DNA of 64,000 nt from an uncultured Poribacteria bacterium (GCA_951828515.1 OX639992.1:5248217-5312216), one strand, 5' to 3'. Positions 56,325 to 64,000 are shown, counted from the stretch's first letter. Program-made: numbers and translations. Notes: generated from the sequence alone by a model not told the origin.

Positions 56325-56342
56325 ACTATTTTTTTGTAGGAG

Positions 56343-56442
56343 GGGGAAACACCCAAGCAAAAACACTCCAATTCCCACCCCCTAAACCTGTCTTCTCCGC
56401 TGGCGAGGTGTTTTTGATAGGGGTTTTTGCTTGGGCGTTTCC
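56343..56442. repeat. Inverted pair of AAGCAAAAACAC / GTTTTTGCTTGG boxes
   Basis: ACACCCAAGCAAAAACACTC at 56349 and GGGGTTTTTGCTTGGGCGTT at 56418 are inverted copies about 70 bases apart. Similar boxes lie at 5517, 17934, 41410, 59393, 61955 and 63463. Confidence 0.75.
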
Positions 56443-56489
56443 TCAATTTCCCCCCAACCTCGCCCTAATCCCGACATGGAGATAATTCA

Positions 56490-56612
56490 ATGCGCATCAA
56501 AATCCTCGCTGATGTTCGCGACGGAATCACCCTCCCGATCAACTATAACTACCAACTCGCTGGTGTCATCTACCGGTTCCTCGCTGAATCCGACCCCGAA
56601 TACGCCTCCTTT
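56490..56612 (+). pseudogene. Cas6-like CRISPR RNA endonuclease, N-terminal fragment
   Basis: From ATG 56490 (GGAGATAATTCA upstream) the first ~41 residues read MRIKILADVRDGITLPINYN and then YQLAGVIYRFLAESDPEYASFL. This is the usual Cas6 N-terminus (MRxKxx...LPINYxYxLxxxIY...DxxYAxFLH). Right after it the sequence becomes A+T-rich and non-homologous. The RRM-like core and catalytic His region are gone. No CRISPR repeats or other cas genes are in the window, so this is a relic of a lost CRISPR locus. Confidence 0.65.
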
Positions 56613-57034
56613 CTATACTATACGTTAATTTTATTTTCACATTCGTTTTTTATAGAGAGACAACATATTGCATCATGGCGACACACGGCACACCTACGAC
56701 GATAAAAAATCTCTGTGAAACTTCCGTGAAAAGGGAAGGACTTTTCACTCAGACAGCACCACTTCGACACCGACCCCTGACGCTAAAATTTCAGAGTAAG
56801 CATTTCAGAAATCTTCTCTCAAAACCGTTCAAAACCCAATGGTCGTCTAAGGTTACAGCCGTTTTGAAACACACCGCTTTTCAGATTTTACTCTGAATAC
56901 TCTGAAACTTGACACATTCAAACAATCCAAGATTCTGACAAATAGCATCTGCATTCTACGGAAGTCGCGCCCAGGAGATCGCTCCTACAGGAAGATGGAC
57001 GATTGGACAGGAAATTGTGACAGAGAGGCTACAC
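56613..57034. other. No gene seen between the cas6 relic and the next gene
   Basis: The interval has a perfect inverted pair TTTCAGAGTA / TACTCTGAAA at 56789-56798 and 56898-56907, a second internal copy of ACTCTGAA, and a GGAGATCGCTCCTAC-type palindrome near 56974. No frame here resembles a known protein. It is a plausible landing area for mobile repeats. Confidence 0.5.
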
Positions 57035-57604
57035 CTACCGGAGAAAAAAGAGGAGATAAGAACCTAAGAACAGAACATTGATGATAACCAGTGCCCAACG
57101 TGCTATTCGGGTTTTCAGTCGTCGGAATAGGTAGATAGAGGCGGCAAGCATAACCAGTCGTTCTATCGGCGCGACGATACCGGCATAGTGATCCCTGTCC
57201 CAATACGAAATCGGACTTTCAAAAACAAAATCAGAGAGCGGGAAAAAGTGATGATGCCCATCATCGTGATGCGTCAGAAAGTCGAAACCGCAATGGAGGA
57301 GCATGCTCCACGCAAAAACAACAATCCTCTCGGAGTTTAGTAAGTAATATCCAATCCCTAAAACGATCAGAATCAGTGGGATGGCATTGAAGAGGTCGAA
57401 GAAAGTTTGCCACGCCTCCATGAAGTATCGGGAACCCCAGAGTTCACGTTGCGGTGTCCTAAGGATAAAAGTTTCGACTGCGAAGAAGATGAACATCGGT
57501 AGGTCAGGAAGGACCGCACCGATGAAGGCATAAAAGTGCAGGAAGGGTTTTTCTCGCTTGGAGAGGAGGGCTATGTTGAGAATGACATGCGATTGGGTAA
57601 CCAT
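57035..57604 (-). CDS. Membrane-bound metal-dependent hydrolase-like protein
   Basis: 189 residues. Four to five hydrophobic segments and histidine-aspartate clusters: MVTQSHVILNIALL, IGAVLPDLPMFIFF (Asp), SMLLHCGFDFLTHHDDGHHHFFPLSDF (His/Asp-rich), SPISYWDRDHYAGIVAPIE. The pattern LPDLP ... H...DFLTHHDDxHHH is that of the YdjM/DUF457-related family of membrane metal-dependent hydrolases. The catalytic reaction is not known. The start ATG 57604 lacks an evident Shine-Dalgarno. It is flanked upstream by a MITE-like element. Confidence 0.7.
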   Translation of the reverse strand: MVTQSHVILNIALLSKREKPFLHFYAFIGAVLPDLPMFIFFAVETFILRTPQRELWGSRYFMEAWQTFFDLFNAIPLILIVLGIGYYLLNSERIVVFAWSMLLHCGFDFLTHHDDGHHHFFPLSDFVFESPISYWDRDHYAGIVAPIERLVMLAASIYLFRRLKTRIARWALVIINVLFLGSYLLFFLR

Positions 57605-57621
57605 TGGGAATTAGACTTTAT

Positions 57622-57852
57622 TGTAGGTTGGGTTGAGCGGGCACCATAGAAACCCTATCAAGTGAAAGGAAATGGATTTTCTCAGATATACTATTTCAAA
57701 GAAATATGGAACGAAACCCAACACTCCACTCAGTGCCTCTGCCTATGAAGTTGGGTTTCACTCTGTCCTTGAGCATGTAGCAGCGTATTGGATTTTCAGG
57801 GGTCTCTGAAATGTTCAGTAGGACTTCTCATCTTCGTTCAACCCAACCTACA
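57622..57852. mobile_element. MITE-like element with 15-base inverted ends
   Basis: TGTAGGTTGGGTTGA (57622-57636) and its exact complement TCAACCCAACCTACA (57838-57852) enclose ~200 bases with no coding sequence. A second inverted pair (GAAACCCAAC at 57714 and GTTGGGTTTC at 57749) lies in the middle. The same 15-base end forms the stop of the DUF2283 gene at 22761-22775. No clear target-site duplication was seen. The rest of the interval to 57901 has GTCAGC-type words (57860-57902). Confidence 0.65.
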
Positions 57853-57901
57853 GCATTGATGGTCAGTTACTGACTGCTGAAGGCTGACTGCCGATTGCTA
57901 A

Positions 57902-59230
57902 TTAGAGATGCCACATCTCACCAGCGAACGTCGGAAACAGGCAATCGAGTAGCACCGCGGGAGCACTGCCGTTCGTCCAGCAATCGACGAAATTGGATGT
58001 CAACGCCTCTGTTCGGCAACGTCCGCACAGCAGTTGCAAAAAGGTCAAGTCTGGAAATGCCGCATCTCCTTCCTCAACGTCTCTCGGTGTCCAATCAGCG
58101 ATGTCCGTAATACGCCCTTGTTGAAATTTGAAATGTACGCCACTTCGGTAGAAATTGAGTTTGAGTTCACCCGTGTAACCCTCGGCGACGGTGCCGATGA
58201 GATGCTTTTCGAGTGCGGGTTGGACGTGCCGAAGAAACGCTGTTAAATCTGGTACCCGGATATACCACGCGTAGGGTGGTGCCTTGCGGGCAACACTTTT
58301 CGGTAATACTTGATAGACCGGATGCTCACGTCCCAACATGAACTGGACCCCTGTCGCTTTGGGGTTATCGTTTTCAGCAATCACCGGCGTTGCCTTCGCT
58401 TTTTCCCACAATGCGCGTAGGAGCGAAGGAATCAAGTTCAGATACCCGACTCCGGGTTTTAGCTCCATCCGCAAGATAAGGAAATTTTCATAACACCACT
58501 GAACATGTTGCACATATCCGAGCCGCGTCCCTTCGATATCCTCTATGAGTAAAAATTCGTGCCGTGCGTCGCTTCCTGCCGAGCGTCCATTGAATTCATA
58601 CGCCCACATTTCTGATGTACGAGGGCATGCAAAGACGTGGTGTTGAATAGCGGTTTCGTAGAGGTCTTCGATGAAAGCGTTATCCGCATCCGTCCGTGAT
58701 CGGAGCCGACACGTCTCGGTCTCCCCTTTTTTCACTGTAGGAATATGTATTCCGTCAATGACCTGTTCCCCTTCCATGTCGAGTGCCATCTCATACCCAA
58801 AAAGCCGATAATACCACGGGATGCCCGTGATACCCTGCAGCAATTCCTCGCGTGTTTCACTCAATGCATGAATGACCTCCATCTGCTTGCGGACGAGTCC
58901 TCTTCTGCGGTATTCAGGTTCAGTGGCGACGAATTCGGGTTGCCCGAGTTTGAACGGGATACCACTGTATGTCCAAGTTTGTGAAATCAGACAGAGAGAT
59001 GATACAATCTTCCCTGTTTGGGTATCTTCAACGATGGTAAAATCGCTTGCCTTGCAGGTAGGATGATCCCCAGACATCAGATCTCGGACATTTGGACCCA
59101 CGCTCACTTCTTCGTGAAAGCGGGTGTTGAATGCAGCGAGGGCATCCGTGTCGGCGGGTGTGGCAAATCGGAGTTTTAGGTTGGCACCGAGATCAATCGG
59201 CATCTGTGAGAGGATACTGTTTTTTGGCAT
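57902..59230 (-). CDS. Eis-like GNAT-family N-acetyltransferase
   Basis: 442 residues. The first GNAT domain has KLRFATPADTDALAAFN and the acetyl-CoA motif EFVATEPEYRRRGLVRKQMEVIH (Arg-Arg-x-Gly-x-x-x-Arg). LLQGITGIPWYYRLFGYEMAL is the usual Eis/GNAT GYE end. A second, degenerate GNAT domain and a C-terminal SCP2-like domain (GTVAEGYTGELKLNFYRSGVHFKFQQGRITDIADW, LTFLQLLCGRC) complete the Eis-type three-domain plan. The enzyme could acetylate amines of small molecules or proteins; the substrate is not readable. The stop is next to a repeat cluster. Confidence 0.82.
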   Translation of the reverse strand: MPKNSILSQMPIDLGANLKLRFATPADTDALAAFNTRFHEEVSVGPNVRDLMSGDHPTCKASDFTIVEDTQTGKIVSSLCLISQTWTYSGIPFKLGQPEFVATEPEYRRRGLVRKQMEVIHALSETREELLQGITGIPWYYRLFGYEMALDMEGEQVIDGIHIPTVKKGETETCRLRSRTDADNAFIEDLYETAIQHHVFACPRTSEMWAYEFNGRSAGSDARHEFLLIEDIEGTRLGYVQHVQWCYENFLILRMELKPGVGYLNLIPSLLRALWEKAKATPVIAENDNPKATGVQFMLGREHPVYQVLPKSVARKAPPYAWYIRVPDLTAFLRHVQPALEKHLIGTVAEGYTGELKLNFYRSGVHFKFQQGRITDIADWTPRDVEEGDAAFPDLTFLQLLCGRCRTEALTSNFVDCWTNGSAPAVLLDCLFPTFAGEMWHL

Positions 59231-59306
59231 TTACATTCCCTATGGCGTGGTATTAAAAGGGATTGTATCACGAAGCCAAGAACACGTCAAACGAAAATGG
59301 GATTTC

Positions 59307-59351
59307 CATTGTCTGAATCAGGATTTGCAGGATTCAAGGATTTTCAGGATG
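59307..59351. repeat. Dispersed CAGGATT-type repeat
   Basis: ATTGTCTGAATCAGGATTTG followed by CAGGATTCAAGGATTTTCAG and GATGAT: imperfect repeats of AGGATTT. Related stretches occur at 9118-9168 and, reversed, at 42336-42370. No gene in the 59231-59488 interval. Confidence 0.65.
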
Positions 59352-59488
59352 ATAGTACCTTCTTGAGTGAAGGCTGTCCTTTCAACCTGAGGAAACACCC
59401 AAGCAAAAACACCTACGTCGATCTGTGCTCATAGTTTTAATGCACTTAATTGCTCCACAAGGTATAATTAGAAAGGTAAAATAAAAAA

Positions 59489-61948
59489 ATGCAATTCAAA
59501 CCGCGTCCCGCGCTTTTCTTTCTCATTCCATATCTACTGGGCATCATCGCAGGCAAATGGGTATCCTTCCCGTTTCTATGGCTCTGGATATTTGTACTCT
59601 TCTGTTTTATCGGTAGCATCGTAACAAGAAATCGTCAGCGGTTCCTCTGTTACGCGCTGCTCCATTTGGCTATCTTCGCTGGCGGAATGTTACGATTAGG
59701 AACCGTCTCTGATTCGCCAATTCCACCGCACTTTTACAACGAACCGATCCGTTTCTCAGGCACCACTGTATATCAACCCGAACGCGGGGAGGCGTGGGAT
59801 GCCTGTTATGCCGTCGGTAAACTCCAGTTATCGTCAGATTCAGCAGAACGAGTCTCGGCGAAATTCCTCATCAGATTTCAGGAGCCGCTACCCCTCCGCT
59901 ACGGTAAACAGATAACGCTGACCGGTGTTCTACATAAACCACAAGCCAAACGCAATCCCGGTGGTTTCGATTACCAGGCACACCTTTCTCGGCAAGGGAT
60001 CCTCGGGATAATTGATACGAAAGGACTCGTACAAATCGGTGAACAGGGCGGATTCCCACCTTTACGATGGATAGAGACACTCCGTCTCCGAACCGAGCGT
60101 CTGATTGACATTATTTACACGCAAACTGAGGTAGAGACACCGCCCCTTGAACCCTCGTTGCACGCCCAACTCCTCAAAGGCATCTTACTCGGTAAACGTA
60201 GTGATGTTCCCACAGAAACATTGGATCTCTTCCGAAATAGTGGAACCTTCCATGTGCTTGCTGTTTCCGGTCTGCATGTCGGGCTCGTCGCGATGTTCTG
60301 CTATTTCGGTTTCTCACTCTTCAGGTTTCCACAGAAAATACTTTGTCTCTTGACGATTATAGCAGTATTGATTTACGCATGCCTTATCGGTTTCCGTCCC
60401 TCCGTGTTTCGTGCCTCGCTGATGGCAATCTTATTTCTCTTTGCGACCCTCATCGATCGGGATGCGGATCTCTTTAATTTGTTATCGTTTGCGGCGTTAG
60501 TGCTACTGCTCTTGAACCCGCAGCAACTGTGGGATGCCGGATTCCAACTCTCCTTTGTCGCAGTCGCTTCAATTGTCTATTTCGTCCCAAGAATGGAGAA
60601 ACCGTTACATCGGCTGTGGGAGCGCGCGGAGGATTCACCTTCAGAAAGCGAAGATTCAGTCCTGACAAAATTTCGGCAGGTCGCAATCAAATGGGTAATA
60701 CTTTCCTATCTCGTGACGTTCGCCGCACAAATCGGGACGGGACCCCTAATAGCCTACCATTTCTTCCGGACATATCCGCTCGGCATCATCGTCGGTCCGT
60801 TCGCTGTCGGACTCGTATCGCTGATCGTGGCGGTGGGTATGGCATCCGTATGTGTCGGTTTTATCTGGCTCCCGTTCGCGAAGTTGCTCGGACTCCTCAA
60901 TCACACGATTATCTCGTTATTTCTGACCTTGATCGGTATGTTCGGACAGGTATGGGGAATAGTCAAGTTAACACCACCAACGTTTGGTCTGTTCGTCCTC
61001 TACATGGCTTTCTGTTTAGGCATTACACATTGGCGGGCAGTCTATCGTCAATGGAAAGTCGCGAGTCTCATCGGACTGTCCGTCGTAACGGTCTGGGTCT
61101 GGGATGCGGCAATTCAGGAGAAAGGAAGACTTTTAGAAGTAATTACACTCGATGTTGGACAGGGAGACGCGGCAATCGTCAGATTTCCAGATAACCGAAC
61201 GATACTCATTGACGGCGGTATCCAACGGAGTTATTACAACAAACAGAAACGGAAGCGAGTCGAATATGATGTAGGTGAACGGATTATTGAACCCTACCTT
61301 GATTTTCACGGCATTCGGAAGCTTGACATGGTACTCCTGACGCACCCTGACCTCGACCACGGTGGCGGACTTGCATACATTTTACAGAACTTTAAAGTAG
61401 AACGGATGCTCGGTATATCAGATACGCCGCTCGACTCTCAAACCCATCGACGCTTACATGCCATTGTCAAAGCCCGAAACATTCCGTATTCGTTTCCCTA
61501 CGCCGGAGAGATTGAACTCACATCAACTGCGACACTTAATCTCTTGCATCCCATCGATGCCAGTTCCACAAACCTACTGGATACGGACAAGAACGACGAT
61601 TCACTCGTGATGAAGATTACTTATGGTGAGGTAGACATCCTATTCACGGGTGACATCGGCAAAAATGCTGAGTCTCGACTCATCGCCTCAGGACGAGATC
61701 TCCGTTCGGAAATTCTAAAAGTGCCACACCACGGGAGTCGTACATCGAGCAGTGCTCCGTTTTTGGATGCCGTTCAACCGCGTTATGCGATCTTTTCACT
61801 CGGTCAAGGAAATCGCTACCGATTTCCACATGCGGATGTGGTCGAGCGGTATCACGCACGTGGGTGTCCGATGTTACGAACCGATGTGGCAGGAGCAATT
61901 ACTCTTCGTACTGATGGAACAAGATGCTGGATCGATACTGAATTGTAG
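59489..61948 (+). CDS. comEC: ComEC/Rec2-family DNA-internalisation protein
   Basis: 819 residues with the full ComEC plan. Residues ~1-170 are two to three membrane segments and the DUF4131 OB-like domain. Residues ~230-530 form the Competence channel with HVLAVSGLHVGLVAMF and GFRPSVFRASLMA. Residues ~545-819 are a metallo-beta-lactamase domain: LDVGQGDAAIV, ILIDGG, LTHPDLDHGGGLAYIL (616 on) and FTGDIG, KVPHHGSRTS. Known role: moves single-stranded DNA across the inner membrane during transformation. The ATG follows a repeat end box (CTCCACAAGGTATAATTAGA) and GGTAAAATAAAAAA. No comEA gene was seen nearby. Confidence 0.9.
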   Translation: MQFKPRPALFFLIPYLLGIIAGKWVSFPFLWLWIFVLFCFIGSIVTRNRQRFLCYALLHLAIFAGGMLRLGTVSDSPIPPHFYNEPIRFSGTTVYQPERGEAWDACYAVGKLQLSSDSAERVSAKFLIRFQEPLPLRYGKQITLTGVLHKPQAKRNPGGFDYQAHLSRQGILGIIDTKGLVQIGEQGGFPPLRWIETLRLRTERLIDIIYTQTEVETPPLEPSLHAQLLKGILLGKRSDVPTETLDLFRNSGTFHVLAVSGLHVGLVAMFCYFGFSLFRFPQKILCLLTIIAVLIYACLIGFRPSVFRASLMAILFLFATLIDRDADLFNLLSFAALVLLLLNPQQLWDAGFQLSFVAVASIVYFVPRMEKPLHRLWERAEDSPSESEDSVLTKFRQVAIKWVILSYLVTFAAQIGTGPLIAYHFFRTYPLGIIVGPFAVGLVSLIVAVGMASVCVGFIWLPFAKLLGLLNHTIISLFLTLIGMFGQVWGIVKLTPPTFGLFVLYMAFCLGITHWRAVYRQWKVASLIGLSVVTVWVWDAAIQEKGRLLEVITLDVGQGDAAIVRFPDNRTILIDGGIQRSYYNKQKRKRVEYDVGERIIEPYLDFHGIRKLDMVLLTHPDLDHGGGLAYILQNFKVERMLGISDTPLDSQTHRRLHAIVKARNIPYSFPYAGEIELTSTATLNLLHPIDASSTNLLDTDKNDDSLVMKITYGEVDILFTGDIGKNAESRLIASGRDLRSEILKVPHHGSRTSSSAPFLDAVQPRYAIFSLGQGNRYRFPHADVVERYHARGCPMLRTDVAGAITLRTDGTRCWIDTEL

Positions 61949-61951
61949 GAG

Positions 61952-62110
61952 GGGGAAACACTCAAGCAAAAACATTTCGATTCCCAATGCGCATAAAGTC
62001 TCCTGATAAGAGGATTTTATGGGGTAGGGGAAGACGGTTTCTGATCCTCTGACAACTGAAAGGGTGCGCAGCACTCGTGCTGACCGCTGATTGCTGACTG
62101 CTGATAGCTA
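61952..62110. repeat. CAAGCAAAAAC box and GTCAGC-type cluster between convergent genes
   Basis: A CACTCAAGCAAAAACATTTC box (61956) occurs just after the comEC stop, and TGACCGCTGATTGCTGACTG with CTGATAGCT (62079-62107) just before the end of the minus-strand dehydrogenase. No gene lies between. Confidence 0.7.
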
Positions 62111-63193
62111 TGGTGCAATAGCAACGCGAAGTACCTCTTGGCGAAACGCGTGTTCAAATGCGGTGTTAATTTCCGCTAATTGATATGTTTCCCCGATAAG
62201 TTCCGCAAATGGGTATCGGCTCCGGTTTTCCTCCACAAAACGTATGGATGCGTCGAGCGCAGTATGATGATAGTTATGAATGCCTCGCAGCGTTACACAC
62301 TTCGTGACGAGTTGGTGCGCATCGACAGTGATATGGGCATTTGGGTAGACATAACCGAGTGTCACACATCTTCCGCCAATTGCTAACCACGTAATCAGAT
62401 GAGGGATTCCAACCGTCGCACCGCTGACTTCTACACCGAGATCCGCCCCGCGTCCGTTCGTCAGTTCCTTTAGTGCTGATTCAATTTCCACAACGGATGT
62501 CTCATCTGGATTGAACGTATGCGTTGCACCGAAGCGTCTGGCAATCTCCAAACGACTTTCGTTGGTATCCACAACGACGACTCCCTCATATCCTTGCTCA
62601 CGAAGATAGCATGTCGCATAGATGCCTAACATACCGGCACCGTGGACAACAGCTGTCTCACCGGACTGTGTGCCGATGTTCATCAAGCCGTTGACTACAG
62701 TTGAGAGCGCGCAGTTGATAGGGACCGCTTCTTGGTCTGTCATACCGTCGGGGATGTGGTAGATCGCTGTCCCTGGATGCAATAGGATATGCGTGGCGAA
62801 CCCACCTGAAAAAGCACCAGCATCTTCACTCCGTGCGTGACCATATTTGAACATCGTCTCGCATTTCTGGGGGAGGTTCCGATTTTCACAATAGTCACAT
62901 GTTCCACAAGAAGTCGTGAGACTCCACGTAATCCGATCGCCTTCGCTTAGCACTTCTCCTGTCGCTGAACGAATATGTGTTGGTGCCAGAACAGTTCCAA
63001 CGATTTCATGTCCGAGTATACATGGAATCTCTGCGCCGCGGCGACCCGATACCGTATGAAGGTCGGAGCCACAGATAGTTGAAAGTGAAACGCGGACGAG
63101 AACGTCGTCTGAGGTGGCAGCCATAGGCATCTCGCAAACTTCAAATGGGATACCGACACCGTGAAATTGTGAAATCTGTGCGGATATTTGCAT
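62108..63193 (-). CDS. Zinc-dependent alcohol dehydrogenase family protein
   Basis: 361 residues of the medium-chain dehydrogenase family. Catalytic-zinc ligands: Cys in TICGSDLHTVSG and His-Glu in ILGHEIVGTVL. Structural-zinc cysteines: CGTCDYCENRNLPQKC. NAD site: AVVHGAGMLGIYATCYL and VDTNESRLEIARRFGA. The end has GIHNYHHTALDASIRFVEEN and FAELIGETYQLAEINTAFEHAF, similar to dehydrogenases grouped with phosphonate catabolism (an HpnZ-like group), but no phosphonate genes are nearby. It probably oxidises a sugar alcohol or hydroxy compound. ATTCC...CAATGC upstream lacks a strong Shine-Dalgarno. Confidence 0.85.
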   Translation of the reverse strand: MQISAQISQFHGVGIPFEVCEMPMAATSDDVLVRVSLSTICGSDLHTVSGRRGAEIPCILGHEIVGTVLAPTHIRSATGEVLSEGDRITWSLTTSCGTCDYCENRNLPQKCETMFKYGHARSEDAGAFSGGFATHILLHPGTAIYHIPDGMTDQEAVPINCALSTVVNGLMNIGTQSGETAVVHGAGMLGIYATCYLREQGYEGVVVVDTNESRLEIARRFGATHTFNPDETSVVEIESALKELTNGRGADLGVEVSGATVGIPHLITWLAIGGRCVTLGYVYPNAHITVDAHQLVTKCVTLRGIHNYHHTALDASIRFVEENRSRYPFAELIGETYQLAEINTAFEHAFRQEVLRVAIAP

Positions 63194-63280
63194 TGTACGA
63201 CTATTCCTTTGCTTCTTGCTGTAGGAGCGAGTTGTACTCGCGATTTTACGGTTGCTGACCGCTATTTTGCTACATTTAAT

Positions 63281-63309
63281 TTGACAAACCCAGAAGGTTC
63301 ACGTATCAT
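63281..63309 (+). promoter_or_regulatory. Probable promoter upstream of argB
   Basis: TTGACA at 63281-63286, a 17-base spacer and TATCAT at 63304-63309. The gene starts at 63551, leaving a 240-base leader with a GGGTTTTTGCTTGGGCGTTT box (63463). No gene is in the 63194-63550 interval apart from these. Confidence 0.55.
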
Positions 63310-63527
63310 ATATTATACACCATTTTATTACAAATACTAAACTTTAGACAAACTGCTCTCTATTCCTTCTCTCTTCCGGCCAAATTCGTAGTCCGTAATG
63401 AAATTAGGTTCTCCCTAAATGGCATAATTTTGCTTCGCAGCGAGAATGCTTTACATTTGGAGGGGTTTTTGCTTGGGCGTTTCTGCAGATAGAAGGAACA
63501 CGTGTCACAGTTCAAATGCCCTCCATG

Positions 63528-63550
63528 ACTCCGCAAGGAATAATTAAAAT
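63528..63550 (+). repeat. CCGCAAGGAATAATTAAAAT end box of the dispersed element, copy g
   Basis: ACTCCGCAAGGAATAATTAA and AAT lie immediately before the ATG at 63551. AAGGA (63535-63539) is the only Shine-Dalgarno candidate for argB. Confidence 0.7.
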
Positions 63551-64000
63551 ATGAACAGAACTGCTGAAGTTCTTATTGAAGCCTTACCGTATATCCGCCG
63601 CTTTTACAACCGACGGATTGTTATCAAATATGGTGGTGCTGCAATGGAGGATGAGAAACTCATCCGCTCCGTTATGCAGGACATTGTACTGATGAAATAT
63701 GTCGGCATCCGACCCATAATAGTTCACGGCGGTGGACCGAGGATCACCACATGGATGGATAAGGTTGGGAAAGTGCCGGAATTTATACAAGGGTTGCGAG
63801 TCACCGATGCGGAAACGGTTGAAATCGCCGAGATGGTGCTTGGGTCAATTAACAAGGAGATTGTCGCTCGGATCAACCAACACGGCGGAAAAGCGATTGG
63901 ATTGTCCGGAAAGGACGCAAACCTGATACTCGCGGAGAAACAGGAGACTCAGATCACCGACGAAACCGGGCAACAAACAGATGTTGACCTGGGGTTTGTA
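63551..64000 (+). CDS. argB: Acetylglutamate kinase, 3' partial
   Basis: The first 150 residues before the window ends. [11 protein letters not shown] carries the Lys and the Gly pair that hold ATP and substrate. [28 protein letters not shown] and [30 protein letters not shown] are the typical NAG-kinase segments; [15 protein letters not shown] follows. It phosphorylates N-acetylglutamate in arginine synthesis. The usual PxIxxxLxxxG loop reads [11 protein letters not shown] here, a mild variation. The start codon is preceded by the repeat-derived CCGCAAGGAATAATTAAAAT site. Confidence 0.93.
   Translation, partial: MNRTAEVLIEALPYIRRFYNRRIVIKYGGAAMEDEKLIRSVMQDIVLMKYVGIRPIIVHGGGPRITTWMDKVGKVPEFIQGLRVTDAETVEIAEMVLGSINKEIVARINQHGGKAIGLSGKDANLILAEKQETQITDETGQQTDVDLGFV

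Noticed and set aside
57902-58110. Small plus-strand frame at the end of the acetyltransferase gene
   Set aside because: It is antisense to a well-supported gene and includes repeat DNA.
62108-63193. Phosphonate catabolism locus
   Set aside because: Only the dehydrogenase shows a loose similarity to phosphonate-linked enzymes; no phn genes are nearby.

Overview
The window is most simply read as a chromosome piece from an uncultivated, diderm (Gram-negative-type) heterotroph. The gene style resembles Candidatus Poribacteria and neighbouring marine or sponge-associated lineages: a sulfatase, LamG protein, sugar-acid and sugar-isomerase enzymes, many PIN/RelE-type modules and many dispersed short repeats. 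That placement is an impression from gene content, not a phylogeny. An outer-membrane LptD-like barrel (2-1990), a Tat-type sulfite-oxidase-like enzyme, a BatD-like protein and ComEC support a diderm bacterium. No rRNA, tRNA or CRISPR array was recognised.

Layout. 1-5.5 kb: end of an LptD-like gene, a broken hsdM tail, a RelE/XRE toxin-antitoxin pair and three SDR oxidoreductases, two of them a tandem duplicate. 5.6-13 kb: a 2'-5' RNA ligase-like protein, a truncated alanine racemase, a 5'-truncated TnpB element with an omega-RNA-like right end, then a ruined type I restriction-modification locus (hsdM, hsdS, hsdR) with a DUF433/DUF5615 module and a truncated PIN module inside it. 13-21 kb: phosphofructokinase (PPi-type residues), a TPP enzyme, a possible glycoside-hydrolase-like protein and two tandem MacB/FtsX-type permeases. 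21-24 kb: two PD-(D/E)XK-type proteins, a DUF2283 protein and an orphan adenine methylase. 24-31 kb: GDPD, 2-hydroxyacid dehydrogenase, 2-keto-3-deoxygluconate-type kinase, enolase-superfamily enzyme, MFS transporter and Mo-cofactor oxidoreductase, a plausible sugar-acid and organosulfur catabolic set. 31-38 kb: sulfatase, CapK/PaaK-like ligase, and an unusual nucleotidyltransferase-DUF89 fusion.

37.8-42.2 kb, minus strand, is the most intriguing stretch. Remnants of hsdR and hsdM flank a cassette made of an uncharacterised protein (X1), a proteasome-fold-like Ntn hydrolase, an antitoxin-like protein with a duplicated motif, a PIN toxin, a paralogue of the first protein (X2) and a truncated partner (Y). 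42.5-48.6 kb carries LamG, two sugar-phosphate isomerase-like TIM barrels, a Gfo/Idh/MocA dehydrogenase and a MutL/GlmL-like ATPase. 48.6-53 kb holds three secreted paralogues, each with a near-consensus sigma70 promoter and its own terminator, plus an exported beta-repeat protein. 53-64 kb: TPR protein plus BatD, a CopD-like membrane protein, a cas6 remnant, a membrane hydrolase-like protein, an Eis-like acetyltransferase, ComEC, a zinc alcohol dehydrogenase and the start of argB.

The intergenic space is crowded with dispersed repeat families: palindromic REP-like hairpins, GTCAGC-type clusters, a GTTTTTGCTTGGG box, and an element whose CCGCAAGGAAAAATTAAAA-like end lies directly in front of five start codons and seems to supply their Shine-Dalgarno sequence. 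Some repeats also provide stop codons of genes. All functional calls come from reading motifs by eye; no database search was run.
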